Below are positions 35,754-46,700 of a DNA stretch of 64,000 bases, piece by piece (the first letter of the stretch is position 1; every line of letters starts with the position of its first letter). Position numbers and translations under genes: made by a program. The stretch is taken from the NCBI GenBank assembly GCA_032358165.1, contig JAALGY010000023.1, positions 2,666,001 to 2,730,000 on the forward strand. Direction: 5' to 3'. Source of the stretch: Diplosphaera chodatii. Lineage: Eukaryota > Chlorophyta > Trebouxiophyceae > Prasiolales > Stichococcaceae. Under the pieces are notes generated by a model, which did no database searches, was not told the origin of the DNA, and saw only the letters and a list, made by a program, of their open reading frames with translations.

Positions 35754-37602
35754 TGGCGCGCACGACGCACCTCATCCGCAGCAGCGCCTGCGCTAACTGC
35801 CATCAGGGCGGTGCCACTCAGAGGTGTCCAGCCTGCAGCGGCGCCTACTATTGCTCGACGGCGTGCCGCTCGGACGCGTCCGGCAGCCACAAGGCCGCCT
35901 GCGAGGCGGTGAGTTTCACGACCCTCTCTCGCGCTTACATTCGGCCGCCTGGTGCTAGCTGTTGTTGTGTCACTGCCGAGCATCTTGTCAGACACGTCCG
36001 ACGGGGCACTCGACTGTGCCGTATCTCCCTGTACTGGAGGGTCAGTGATCAGCGGACAGCGCAGTTGTGGCGGCATATACCCTCCTTCACCCTTGCCAGC
36101 CCCCAAGCATCCTGCCATTCCCCCCTGCAGGTGCGCAGCGCACAGCAGACAGCCGCTTGCCGCTCGGCGTCACCCACCGAGGCCGCAGCGCTCACCAACT
36201 TCTGCACTGTGGTGCGCTGATTTTTTGCCATATACTGCTTCATTGCATGTGCAGTACAGCCATTGCGGCTAGACAGTTTGCAACATTGCCTCAACCAGAC
36301 CATGTTGCCGAGCATCTGTTCTTGTGCCGACGCAGGTGGACTTCCAGATGTCGCTGCCGCCCCTGGAGGAGGACAACGCAGCGGTGGTGCCGATGGGCTG
36401 CGACACAGCGGCCGCGCTGCTGTCGGCCGTGCCGCTCATGATGGCAGCGGTCCCCGCGGAGCCGGCCTCCCGGTCAGTCATCCGTGCCGACATTTTTGAC
36501 GCCCAGCCGCTCGCAGCGCAGGACTCCGCCTGCCAGACCGCAGCCCCAGCTGTGTACCCACCGCAGGTGTGTGAGCTGCAGTACCCGAACTCGATTCACA
36601 TTGCAATGGTTGCAGGGATAGTCAAAAAGTATGATTTTGCCGTTCACCTTGTCTGAAGCAGGGAGTCCATGATAGCCAGAGGCGTGTCTGAGCCCCCTGG
36701 CCAATTCTGCACTGCAAATGGTTCTGCAGGACAGCGGGGAGGGGGCGGCGGAATTTCTGGCGCAGCGCACTGAGGCGCTGGAGGCGTGCGTCGACTGGCT
36801 GGTGTCCCAGTCCCCTGTGCTGCTGCACCGCCCCGTGGCCGACCTGCTGCTCAGCCATGCGATGCGGCTGCGGTGAGCAGCCATCGCCCCTGTGCAGCCC
36901 CGCGCAAAGCTGGGCCTGTTGCCATCTACCCAACGTGCTGGCCACCTGCATGGCTGATTGAGGTGCTGAACAAGCACTGTTGGCTGCCCCCGGTGCAGTC
37001 GATGTGATCGTGTTCATCATGGTCTGCAGGGACGACGGGCAAAGCTGTGAGCTGCACCTGCTGGCATGGGCGATCCTGGATCGCTGCCTAACTGCTGGCG
37101 TGCAGCAATTTCAGGTGTGCCCTGCGGCATGCAGCTTCTACAAACGAACCATCATCATCTTACCATCCTGCCCTGATAGGCACACCTCACTCCTGCGTGA
37201 TTTCACAGGACGCCCTGACGCTGCAACATTCCTGCTTCTCTGACTGGGCGGTTGACAGCGGTGCGCACTCCCCGCGCCAGGTGTCCGGCCTCCCGCTCAT
37301 CAGCCAGACCGCCAGCGCAGGTGCTCATTGCAGTTTTCAACTATGCAACTCAGCAAGCTGGAGATGTGCTTGCTCAAACCCTAAATGGCTCTATGCTCTT
37401 CGTGTTCAGGCCCCTGTTTGCGGTGTGTCAATTCAACTGAGTTGCTGATCGTGCGACAGTGTGTCAGGAATTGTGCGTTTGGCTGATGCTGCTGCTATAC
37501 TGTGCTGCAGTACTGGACATGCTGACGCCAGTATCGGTGGCGGTGCATGCGGACCGCGACGCATTCATGTCGCCACTGGAGATACCGCCCATGATGCTCT
37601 GA
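35754..37602 (+). CDS. MYND-type zinc-finger protein
   Basis: MYND fingers mediate protein-protein contacts. The ATG at 35754 gives MARTTHLIRSSACANCHQGG then QRCPACSGAYYCSTAC and RSDASGSHKAACEA. The ligands are spaced C-x2-C-x8-C-x2-C-x5-C-x3-C-x7-H-x3-C, a complete MYND finger at residues 13-50. Further exons carry QTAACRSASPTEAAALTNFC, VDFQMSLPPLEEDNAAVVPM with LLSAVPLMMAAVPAEPASRS (near 36400), AEFLAQRTEALEACVDWLVS with LLHRPVADLLLSHAMRL (near 36780), SCELHLLAWAILDRCLTAGV (near 37060), DALTLQHSCFSDWAVDSGAH (from 37210) and a last exon VLDMLTPVSVAVHADRDAFM ending PPMML at 37602. The body is mostly helical-looking and is not recognised beyond the finger. An upstream start in the preceding CpG-rich region is possible. 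Confidence 0.75.
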
Positions 37603-38280
37603 AACCTGAACAATGATGGTGGTAGCCTGTAGCAGAACATCTGGCAGCGGTCTGGCCGCCAGTGGCTAGCAAGAACAGAGGCTTGGAGAAGAGGTGTCAG
37701 ATCAACAGGAGTATGTGTACAATAAAATGAAACTGGGCTCTCTGGGATGAGCACGTGTATGAGTGACTTCAAGCACACAACTAGCATGTAGTTGGTCATG
37801 CTTCGGAGCTCCTGCTTTGTCGACTGGTTACGAGTGCTTATCTCACATCTGGCAGTCTCGTATTACAGCTCTGCTGGACATCGAGGTCCACCTGCAGTTC
37901 GGTATGGTATGGCCAAGGCCACTTTGCAGCTACCAAGCGGCAATGATTCTTTGCGTAGGCTGTAGGTTATACATTTGGTTACCTGTACTCGCCTGTAACC
38001 TCAGCTTGATCAAACTGGTCGGTATACTGCTCAGCAAAGATACCCCAGCAGCCAGTACCATGCTATTGCCGCAAACTCCCGCCAGATGTCGTACTGGAGT
38101 CTCAGTGTGTACAGGGCCCTCTCGTGCGCAGGCAACAGCATTGCCGGCCCTGGCACATTTGCCAGCCACAACTGCAAAGGCGCAAGCACAATCTGTGTTC
38201 TTGAGGTTTTAGTTCCTATATTGTGTTATGCTAGAAGGGAATGGTGTGTCTCATGGCAGCATTCACTCCTTCGCAATCAC
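37603..38280. other. Convergent intergenic gap
   Basis: The 678 bases between the MYND gene stop and the minus-strand unknown gene's stop show no supported gene, repeat or RNA. Confidence 0.35.
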
Positions 38281-39704
38281 TCAGTCATTGGCATGCGGCC
38301 CCACCTGAGGGCGCTGCTCTGGTGGCAGCGTCTGCTTTGCAGCGCACTTGAAGGTGCGGTAGGCTCGGAACTGGTGGAAAGGGTTGGTCGTCACGACCGC
38401 AGAGTTCCACCTGGAAGCACACGCTCGGTTCTCATGCCTGTACTACTCACAGCTGCTGCACTACCCTCCGTGCATTGCTTGCCGCACGATGAAACTGAGC
38501 TAGCAGCACAAGCTGGGCAAGCCAAAGATCTCCTGCGCACTTGCGTGCTGCCAGCAGCTGCAGGCTGTTCACCGCATTTGTGCGGGTTGAGGTAGACGCC
38601 TGCATGAAGGTGTGCAGCGCTGGCCTCACAATTGTGAGCTCAGTCAAACAGAGTGGCTGTCAACAAGCACTGCCAGCCAGCTCAGTACAAGGGCTAGGTG
38701 TCCAGTCAAGTGGGCCACAGGGGAGTGTCACCTCCTCGAGCACCATGTTTGCTCGCGGGATGCGGCCGTGGGCTATGGCCTCCGCATAGCGCTTCATGGC
38801 TTCAGCCTCGCTGATGGTGCGCAGCCCCCCGCCTGCATGCCAGCGGCACCAGCGCACTTGGCACAACACGCCTTCCCTGCACCTCGCACTGTGACGTCAG
38901 GCAATCTCGCAATGCTAAAGTGTAGGAAAAGGGGGCATGAGTGGCGGCACACCCGGATGGCCGCCGCTGAACAGCAGGCTGTGCACCCGGCCCTGCAGCA
39001 TTGACAGGTGAGCAATCAAGCTCGCGCTGGTGGAGTAGAGGCCGTGCAAACGCGATCTGACGACGCACAGCTACTGCCTGCAGCAGCGTGCAAAAGGGGC
39101 TCACCTCCTGATACAGCTGTACAGCTGCGTCCACTCGAAGCCTCAGCGGGGCTGTCGGGGTGCCATCCCTGGCAAGTTGCAGGTGGCATCTGTCGATGGC
39201 TGTATGCAAGGTAGCATTCGTGCAGATATTGCAGATGCGTTCCTGCAATCAGGTGTTGGAGCGGCATAGAGTATTACAGCAACAGGAGTGGTGACCCATC
39301 AAATGCGCACCGTTTCAGGGCATAGCCAAGGACTATGGCAGCATCTGCTGTGGCATCGGCTGGAAACCACTCCCTGCATGAACAAACCGTCAGGTGCTGA
39401 TGCAACATACAGTGTGCTGCAAGATGCGACTGAGGATGTCAAGTCTGGACACCAGCGTGTGCTCGATAGCCGCCAGCAGGCCAGATGTGGAAGCAAATCT
39501 CCAACCAGTCGGGCAAGTCAATGGTGTCTGCAGACACAGGTCTCTAACATGTGCTCACCCTCGGGACAGCAGCCGCTCCTGGAGGCTGGACAGGCCATTG
39601 GCCAGCAGGCAGGAGTACAGCGCAAGTGCCATGCAGGCGATGCGGGCGCGCAGGCCGAGGCCCTGCTTGCCGCTGCCGCCGCCGCTGCGGCCGTCCGACG
39701 CCAT
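38281..39704 (-). CDS. Uncharacterised multi-exon protein with N-terminal hydrophobic segment; third gene of a tight same-strand run
   Basis: Not recognised. The ATG at 39704 is the first in frame after a TGA about 60 bases upstream. The first exon reads MASDGRSGGGSGKQGLGLRA then RIACMALALYSCLLANGLSS and LQERLLSRG, ending at a GTGAGC donor. It shows a Gly-rich start and a membrane-like helix. Further coding-like exons are HTLVSRLDILSRILQ (near 39440), DGTPTAPLRLRVDAAVQLYQ (near 39150), LSMLQGRVHSLLFSGGHPGV (near 38980), LRTISEAEAMKRYAEAIAHG with RIPRANMVLEE (near 38800) and a last exon WNSAVVTTNPFHQFRAYRTF ending PHAND at 38281. The exon chain is tentative. Its ATG lies 156 bases after the DPH4 stop on the same strand. 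Confidence 0.5.
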
Positions 39705-39860
39705 GCCTCGCGCCGCCCGAGCTGCCCCTGTTGCCTGCTCGTGCGGAAGTGCTGCTCTTCAGCATGGCCCTGCTGACAGGCGCCCGTGCACTGCTGCATT
39801 GACCATCCAAACAGCTGCAGCCTGGGCACCAGGAGGCGGACGAGGTGCAATCGCAACCTG

Positions 39861-40867
39861 CTATGCCGGACCGAGGGAGTAGGTGAGCCGGACGACCAGC
39901 GAGCAGGTGCTGCACTGGATCAGGACAGCGTCCGAGTCCTCTGGCAGCTCATCTGCGCCGCCAAGAGCGTATGGTGTCAGCCCACCTTGGATTGCTCGCA
40001 GTGCAGCCACCCCTGGGCTCGTCTGGCAACATCAGATGCAGCGACCATGCAGATCGACCAACCATGCAGGTAAGGGTTGCATCAGCACGCACCTTCGTCG
40101 ATGGTGTAGGCGCCCCCGCAGCGACAAGGGTGCTCAAAGCGGTGCAGCGAGTGGCTGGACGTGGCGCTGTCGGCTGTGCGTCCATCATCATGGCCATTGC
40201 TCCTGCACTGGGTGTTATATAGGACGCTGACGTGTAGTCGACGTATTCCACAGGCCACGGTTGAATGCAGCAAAAGAGTGTGACAGCCACTGATGCACAC
40301 AAGATCTGAGCTAGTATGTGCTGCAAGCTGGGCGCCGTGAGCCGGCTGCAGTGCATGCAAGTGGTGCACGCACCTGTGTGTGATGGGACTGCATGCAAAA
40401 TCGTCCAGGTCCAGTTCCTCGGCTATGGCGCCGCTGATGCGCAACTGACACGCTGCTGCACGTTGGTCGTACGCTGCACGCCGCACTGGATCCCTCAGCA
40501 CCTGTTGGACAGCCGCGACTGCTTGCTGAGGTTGACACCACAGCTTCCATGATGCGCGGGTCAGCAGAGCAACGTGCAGAAGCGTGGTTGTAGCGGCTGA
40601 CCTCCCAGGCTGCCTGAACTGCGGTGAAACCCTCGTTGCTGCAAACAACCGCCTTGTCTGGGTGCGTCACCAGCAGAGCGGCCCGATACGCTTCCTGCAC
40701 CGAACATAGCACGCCATATGCCATGGGTGTGGTTACCAGGGCATGCTGCAGCTGTTTTCGTGCGCTGCCGAGATAGCCAATGTGCGACTGTGCACCTTAA
40801 TTTCAGCCTCAGTAGCGTCTGAGCGGATCCGCAGCAGCTCGTATGGGTCGCGGTGCCGGTCGCTCAT
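39861..40867 (-). CDS. DPH4: Diphthamide biosynthesis protein 4 (J protein with CSL zinc finger)
   Basis: DPH4 (DNAJC24/Jjj3) is the J-domain partner that supports Dph1-Dph2 and Dph3 in making diphthamide on elongation factor 2. Exon 1 (40867-40796) reads MSDRHRDPYELLRIRSDATE AEIK in 24 codons. Exon 2 (40694-40602) reads EAYRAALLVTHPDKAVVCSN with GFTAVQAAWE and carries the essential HPD. Exon 3 reads VLRDPVRRAAYDQRAA with IAEELDLDDFAC. Exon 4 holds the first zinc pair, EHPCRCGGAYTIDE. The last exon has DAVLIQCSTCSLVVRL with the second pair, then TYSLGPA and a TAG at 39861. The CxC...CxxC spacing is the CSL finger shared with Dph3. All phases join. It begins only 48 bases after the stop of the upstream small-protein gene, so both may sit on one mRNA. 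Confidence 0.93.
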
Positions 40868-40915
40868 GCACTACAGCTCGCAGTGCCAATTCGCCAGACC
40901 GCTGCCTGCCGCCAG

Positions 40916-41314
40916 CTATGCAGAGTCGCCTCCAGGTGCTTTGAAGGATATTGATAGCTTGTTGCCGGGCAGCTTGGGCGGCTGTCGGGCTTCAGCTTCA
41001 GCCCTCTCTCGAATGAGACGGTCTGCGAACTTCTCCTCAAATTCCGGCTTGATGCTGCGGATGTGCCACTGCAGGGTATGCGCATCGGAGCCATTTGCCA
41101 GGTTGTCATCTCACTAGCCACGGCGCTGAATGTTGCTGTAGAAGAGGTGATTGCTGTCAACTGTATGGAGCCCTGCCGTAGCATATAAGCCAGGGCACCA
41201 ACAACATGTGGACAGGCGCCCGCTCACCTGCAGCGCTGCTGCCCAGAACAGCAGCCCACCCGTCACACCGAGCTGCCACTTGGGAATCTTCCTCACCGAA
41301 GCAAGGAACGACAT
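40916..41314 (-). CDS. 79-residue single-pass membrane protein, unknown family; first gene of a tight same-strand run
   Basis: Two exons (41314-41228 and 41068-40916) join in phase 0 at a CAG|GTGAGC donor and a CCTGCAG acceptor. The protein begins MSFLASVRKIPKWQLGVTGG. A hydrophobic helix follows (LGVTGGLLFWAAALQ, residues 15-29), then a charged amphipathic region (IKPEFEEKFADRLIRERAEA) and a short polar tail ending KAPGGDSA. The layout, a basic N-terminus followed by one helix and a charged coiled region, resembles small mitochondrial inner-membrane subunits or assembly factors. I cannot assign a family. The stop at 40916 lies 48 bases before the DPH4 ATG. Confidence 0.65.
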
Positions 41315-41693
41315 GACACAACGTGATTTGTGACTGTGATGTATGGAAGCACGCGCTCCGTGCTTTGGACAGTTGCATCATGCTTCCAGTGCATGCAAGC
41401 AAGCATGCATGGTACATTGTACCTTCAATCACATTCACCGCACTCAGCGCTTGCAAAGCGACAGCATCATTCTCTTAGTATTTCACGCTTCTGGAACTGC
41501 CAGCACTGCACTTCTGTGTAAAAGCTGGAGGATCCTTTTGATAAGTTCTATTTAATCCCTCGTCAGCGCTTGTGAGCCATCGTTGCTGCGCACATACAAA
41601 CCTCAAGGAGATACCTGCACTCTTGATCTGTTGTTGCGGTTACAAGCGCGAGGGGATCGTGCTGTTGTACGCTGACTGGGGACACGCTTGCAG
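41315..41693. promoter_or_regulatory. Shared divergent promoter region of the small-protein/DPH4 run and HisIE
   Basis: The starts diverge across 379 bases. If the three minus-strand genes are polycistronic, this would be their only promoter. The interval is relatively A/T-rich for the window. No named element is recognised. Confidence 0.35.
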
Positions 41694-43393
41694 ATGACGG
41701 CAGCCATGCCGTCGATCATCAATGGACTGCAGCACAGGATGCTGATCAAGTTGCCGTGCTGTCAGCACATGTTCATTGCCGGTTCCAGCGTGGTCAGGTC
41801 ACACAGGCAACATGGCCGCATGTCAGCAAAGCCCGTGCGGTCACGCATGTGCCCCATCTTGTCCGCTGCACAGCTGCAGCAGCCGACGCTGGAGGTCCGC
41901 AGCGAGGCAGACGTGGACGGCATGACGGCGTTGCTAGACAGCTTGAAGTGGGACGGCAACGGGCTCGTTGCCGCCATCGCGCAGGTGCCCTACCATAGCG
42001 TAGTCGCACCCAGGACCTTCAACCTGCTGGCATGTCTAGGCCTCAGCTGGCACCGATGCTCCGATGAAGCGTCGTCCTCTGACACAGTAGCGTTGCTGTC
42101 GTGCAGCACGTGGACACAGGCGAAGTGCTGATGCAGGCCTTTGCAGACCGTGCTGCCATCAGTGAGACATTGCAGACCGGCCTCGCCACCTTCTACAGCC
42201 GCTCCCAAAAGGTGGGCTTCGTTGGACGGTAGCCACCGCCCTGTGTAAAAAATCTCTGAGTTCTGCTGGCTCTCGCCTTCAGCGTTGTCCAGCAGCAGAC
42301 GGCAAAGCCCTGCAATGTCCTCGCGCTGCAGGGCCGGTGGTGCAAGGGCGAGACGTCGGGGCACTTCATCAAGGTCGTGCGCGTCTTTGCGGACTGCGAC
42401 CGCGACTCGCTGGTGTACCTGTCCGAGCCTATCGGCCCGGCATGCCACACGGTACAGTGCTCGTGTGCCGGGTTTTGTGGCGGAGCAGTGCCACCATGCA
42501 TCCTGTTTGCCCACCTCGAGGCTCGAAGCTTCTCGACTCGATTCGACAGTTGGGTCTTGCTACAACTCTTCATACAGGGCGCCCCGAGCTGCTGGTTCTC
42601 GGAGATGGAGATGGAGGATGGGCATGTCAGGGAGTCGGGGGACCAGCACAGCAGGGCCGGCGCGCCGCTGCCCACGCTGCTGGAGCTGGAGCGCACCATC
42701 CAGTCCCGCCGCGAGGCCGCGGAGGCCGTGACTGGTGACTTTCAAAGGGTTTGGCGCTGATTGTGACGCTGCGTACTGATTGGAGTACACCCATGCGGGC
42801 TGCACCTGGTAGGTGATCCTACGCCTTGTGCACCCGCACTTGAGATGCTCTTGTACGCTGCAGGCGCATCCTCCTCGTGGACAGCCAAGCTGCTTGCAAA
42901 CCCAGAGCTCCTTTGTAAAAAGGTGCGCTCAGACACGACATGATGGGTGCCCACGTTTGTCCAGCACATGGCAGTTGGCTGGACGGGTCACCAGCCGTAT
43001 CAGCTGGGACAACGAGGACGGTTGCCATTTGCCGCGTATGATGGGTGTATTGCGCATCCAAACCGACAGGTGCGGGAAGAGGCTGGTGAGCTGTGTCAGA
43101 CGCTGGAGGAAAACGAGGGGAAGGAGCGTGCGGCTTCAGAGGCGGCGGACCTGCTATACCACGCAATGGTCTTGCTCAACTCCCAGGTCTGCATGCGTCA
43201 CAGTGGGGTCCACCATGCATTCCTGCTGCTTGCCACAACGAGACTGTACATAGGGCAGATGGAATCTGGGTCCCGCCGTGAGAAGCAGCATCTATACTTG
43301 CAGGGCGTGCCCCTGGAGGATGTCATGAAGGTCCTGCGGCAGCGGTTTGGCACATCTGGCATCGCTGAAAAAGCTGCACGGACACAATCGTGA
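41694..43393 (+). CDS. HISN2: Bifunctional phosphoribosyl-ATP pyrophosphatase / phosphoribosyl-AMP cyclohydrolase (HisIE, plastid)
   Basis: This fused enzyme catalyses steps 2 and 3 of histidine synthesis, in plants in the plastid. The ATG at 41694 opens a Ser/Arg-rich leader of roughly 60 residues with [18 protein letters not shown], consistent with a transit peptide. The HisI half follows: [19 protein letters not shown] (near 41940), [20 protein letters not shown] (near 42140), [20 protein letters not shown] with [19 protein letters not shown] (near 42340-42450), then APSCWF. These hold GETSG, the metal-site DCDRD and the two Cys of ACHT and SCWF. The HisE half: [57 protein letters not shown] (near 43150) and [19 protein letters not shown] to the stop at 43391. 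Both halves look intact. Confidence 0.93.
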
Positions 43394-43701
43394 TGTAAAC
43401 TTTGGGGCGCTGTCAGCACGCAAGTTCACTGTTGAGTTGTTAGACGTCTGGCAGTCAACCCAGGGTCGACCCCACCGATGGGATGTTGTAGCCAGGAGCA
43501 GATCAACACCCCTGTAGCGATCAAGCCGTGTCGGGCAAGATCAGTCATGCAACTGCAGAAAGACTGCCGTTAGCACAGCGTTTGCACGACGTGAGGGACA
43601 TCAGCAGTTGCAGATCGAAGCACCAGACACCCGAAGCAGCTGTGGCGTGACTCTCCGGTGCAGACTGCCAACATCACCATGTAGCAGCGTTTGCCAGAAG
43701 C
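43394..43701. other. Intergenic gap between HisIE and FtsHi
   Basis: About 308 bases separate two plus-strand genes. A TGTAA lies at 43395-43399, immediately after the HisIE stop, probably too close to act as a poly(A) signal. Nothing else is recognised. Confidence 0.3.
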
Positions 43702-46700
43702 ATGAATGTCGGCGTGCACTCTTCGACGTGCCGCCTGTGCTCTGCTAGGCTGCATCAACCTGTGAGGCCTGCAACGACCGCTGCGACATCCCGCCAGACA
43801 GCAGAGGTGCGTGACGCACAGGACTCAGGTCCCAGGGTGCCGCGCGGTGCCGTCGCAGGCATTGAGACTGTTCCACTGTTGCACGCAGGCGTCTTGCCGA
43901 CTGCACAGATCCTTGCCTCGGCTTGCACGCTCTGAAGGGCTTACAGCACGGCCGCTTTATAGTCCGGTCCGGTCATCTGGCCCTCAGGTGAGCTCACCGC
44001 CATCATGACTTGCGCCTCACAGAAGGCGGTCTTTCGCTGCCGGTGCTTGCACATCCTACAGGTTGTGCGGTTATGCGACTCAGCTGGCATGCAGGCTGCT
44101 CGCGGCAGGCATCAACGGCAGGCGCTCTGTGTGGCAGCGGACACAGCCGAAGCAGACAGCCTGCTAAATGATGCAGCTGCAGCGGCGCAGCGTCGAGCCA
44201 AGTCCGCAAAGCGGCGGCAACGACAGCAGGAGCAGCAGGAGCAGCAGCAAAGGCAGCAGGAGGGGCAGGAAGCCTCTGCCGATGCGTCAGCAGGCAGGCA
44301 GCAGGAAGGCACGCGGCCCCTGAGCGTCACCCAGCAGCAGCAGGCCCTGTTTGAGGGCAAGTATGGCCTGCCGGTGAGCTACACAACCGTTACAGGAGCA
44401 AATGTGCTTCCACCACAGCATTGCTTTCCACGAGCGGAGTCGTGCGACCCGTGAGCAAGACTACACAATCCTCAGCCAGGGCACAGCATCAGAGGTGGCC
44501 GGCGGGTGTGACCGTTGAGCGATGCCGCGGACAGGTGGTGCAGCGGTACCTGCGGTACGAGGAGCTGCTGCGGGACATCAGAGCGGAGAAGGTGCTGGAG
44601 CTGCTGTTCTTTTCGCAGCGCGACACCATGTACATCGAGGGCGTCTGCCTGGTGGCCTACAGGTACAGGCTGCTGCCCGCCTTGCCTTGGAAGCAACCCT
44701 AAAGTCCAATGTGCATGATAATATCCACCATTGAATCAACGACCGTCTGGCACCCTGTACACGGCAGACCATCAGCGGCGGCATGCGCACTGGGCACGGC
44801 AAACATCAACATGCCGACCTCCGCAAACTGCAGGGACGGCAGCATGGCGCAGAGTGTGGTGCCCGACTATGAGTACAGGATACCATACGCCATGGAGACA
44901 CACGGCGTTCGGACCTCGCTGCTGAAGCCAGTACCAGAGGTGCACAACAGCCATGTTGATGGATGCCAGACGGCTGTTGCCACTGGCAGGCGCTGCTGCT
45001 GAGTGTTGCAGCTCGCTTTGCACCGTGCCTAATGGGTCGCCTCCACATCTGCATTGCAGGCTGATGCGCTGGCGCCTGCCAAGCCGCCGTCGATCCAGCT
45101 CGAGAAGGTGTTCACGAATTGGCTGCCGTTCATTGGGCTTGCGGCCGTGTACGTCGCCACGCAGTTTGCAGCCAAGCTGAAGGTGCGGTGGGCTGTGCGC
45201 AGTTTCCTGTCTGTTGCGCACCATACGAGGCTGCATGTCTGTCAAAGCATGCAGGCCTCTGTTGTGCTCGATCTTTAGGAACCCAGAGGGTTGCACAGTG
45301 ATGACTTGGTGTAAGCCGGGGATTAAGCTAATCTTACCATCAATCTAAAGCTGCAGTAGCACAAAACCAGCAGCTGAAGATGACCTCGCAGCCAAGCAGC
45401 ACGGCACATCGTCTCACTACGGCGTGAGGCACCCTGCAGGGCGATGCTGAGGACCGCAAAAAGCTGCGGGCGGCGGACAAGGCGCGGCTCAGGCAGATGG
45501 ACACCGAGCGCGACATCGACGAGCAGTTCATGGAGGCGGAGGAGATGGCCACCATGGGCCTCACGTGCGCTGTACAAATCCAGTGCATCTTGACGTCAAC
45601 TTGACACCTCGACAAAACAGTCATTCCGCACTTGTTGGTATGGGGCAGACGAAGACTCCCAACAGGGAGACGAAGATGCATCCATGCCACGCACATGGAC
45701 ACGCTCTTACACTCCCACTCGTCGTGCTTTGGGCAGGGCCGAGGAAATCCGCAGTAATTTGGACCGCATGGGCATTGAATACACGACCGAGAAGATCGAC
45801 CAGCTGGTGCGGGATGCCGCGAAGAAGCGGCGCATTGAGGGCGTGCGGGAGGGCCCCTCCGAGTTCTACAACGACAAGGTGCCGCCTTTGCTTCTGCGTG
45901 GCCTCCGTGGCACTGCTGTTTGAGACGATCCAGCGGCAAGGCAGCACCGGGGCAGCAGGGAGGACCCATGTCTCCTGCTACTTGCAGCATGTGCGCGGTG
46001 CTGCAGGCTATGGTAAGCGCTCCAACATCGTCTGTTGCAACAGGCCAAGGAGCAGGCGGAGTGGAACGCGCAGCAGAAGCGGAAGCAGGAAGAGGAGGAG
46101 GGCCAGGCGGACCAGATGGAGCAGGCGGAGCAGTTCCTGAAGATGGCCACCGCCAAGCTGACCAAGGCACGCCAGAGTCCTGGGGCACTGTGCAGCTGCT
46201 CTCCGCCTCCCGCGGTCTCCTCACCGTCAGACGAATGGGCCTCTGCACGCTGGTCCTCTCTTTTCATACAGGTGCACGTTTCCGGTGTAGGCCGCCTGGC
46301 CGCTGACCACAGCGTGCTGTTGTGCTGCAGGCGGTGGACCCGGAGGAGGAAAAGCTGCGCATCAAAATGCGGGCGGCCAAGCGCAAGATGAAGGGCGTCA
46401 ACCTGCAGTACGTGTCCGACCGCCGCGTGTTCTTCGACGACGTCGCCGGCATCGGCGAGGCAAAGGTGCACATTCGTGTGTCTGCTTCACGCTGAAGCTC
46501 TCTCTAGCAAACAGTCTGCTGTGTGCATGCTCTAGCACTTGTCACACGGCTGGGTGCCGCAGAGGGGGGTGGCTGTCGTGGCTGGACATTGGCTGCCACC
46601 TGTCTCCGCTGCAACTGCTGCTCATCCGCTTGGGCTGCAGCTGAGCGCCCAGATAGGCCCCTGAACCGCAACGTTCAGCTGCTGCTCAGTGTAGGTGGAG

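Noticed and set aside
45340..46248. A 302-codon open frame on the minus strand
   Set aside because: It is antisense to FtsHi coiled-coil exons, which carry the real coding signal on the plus strand.
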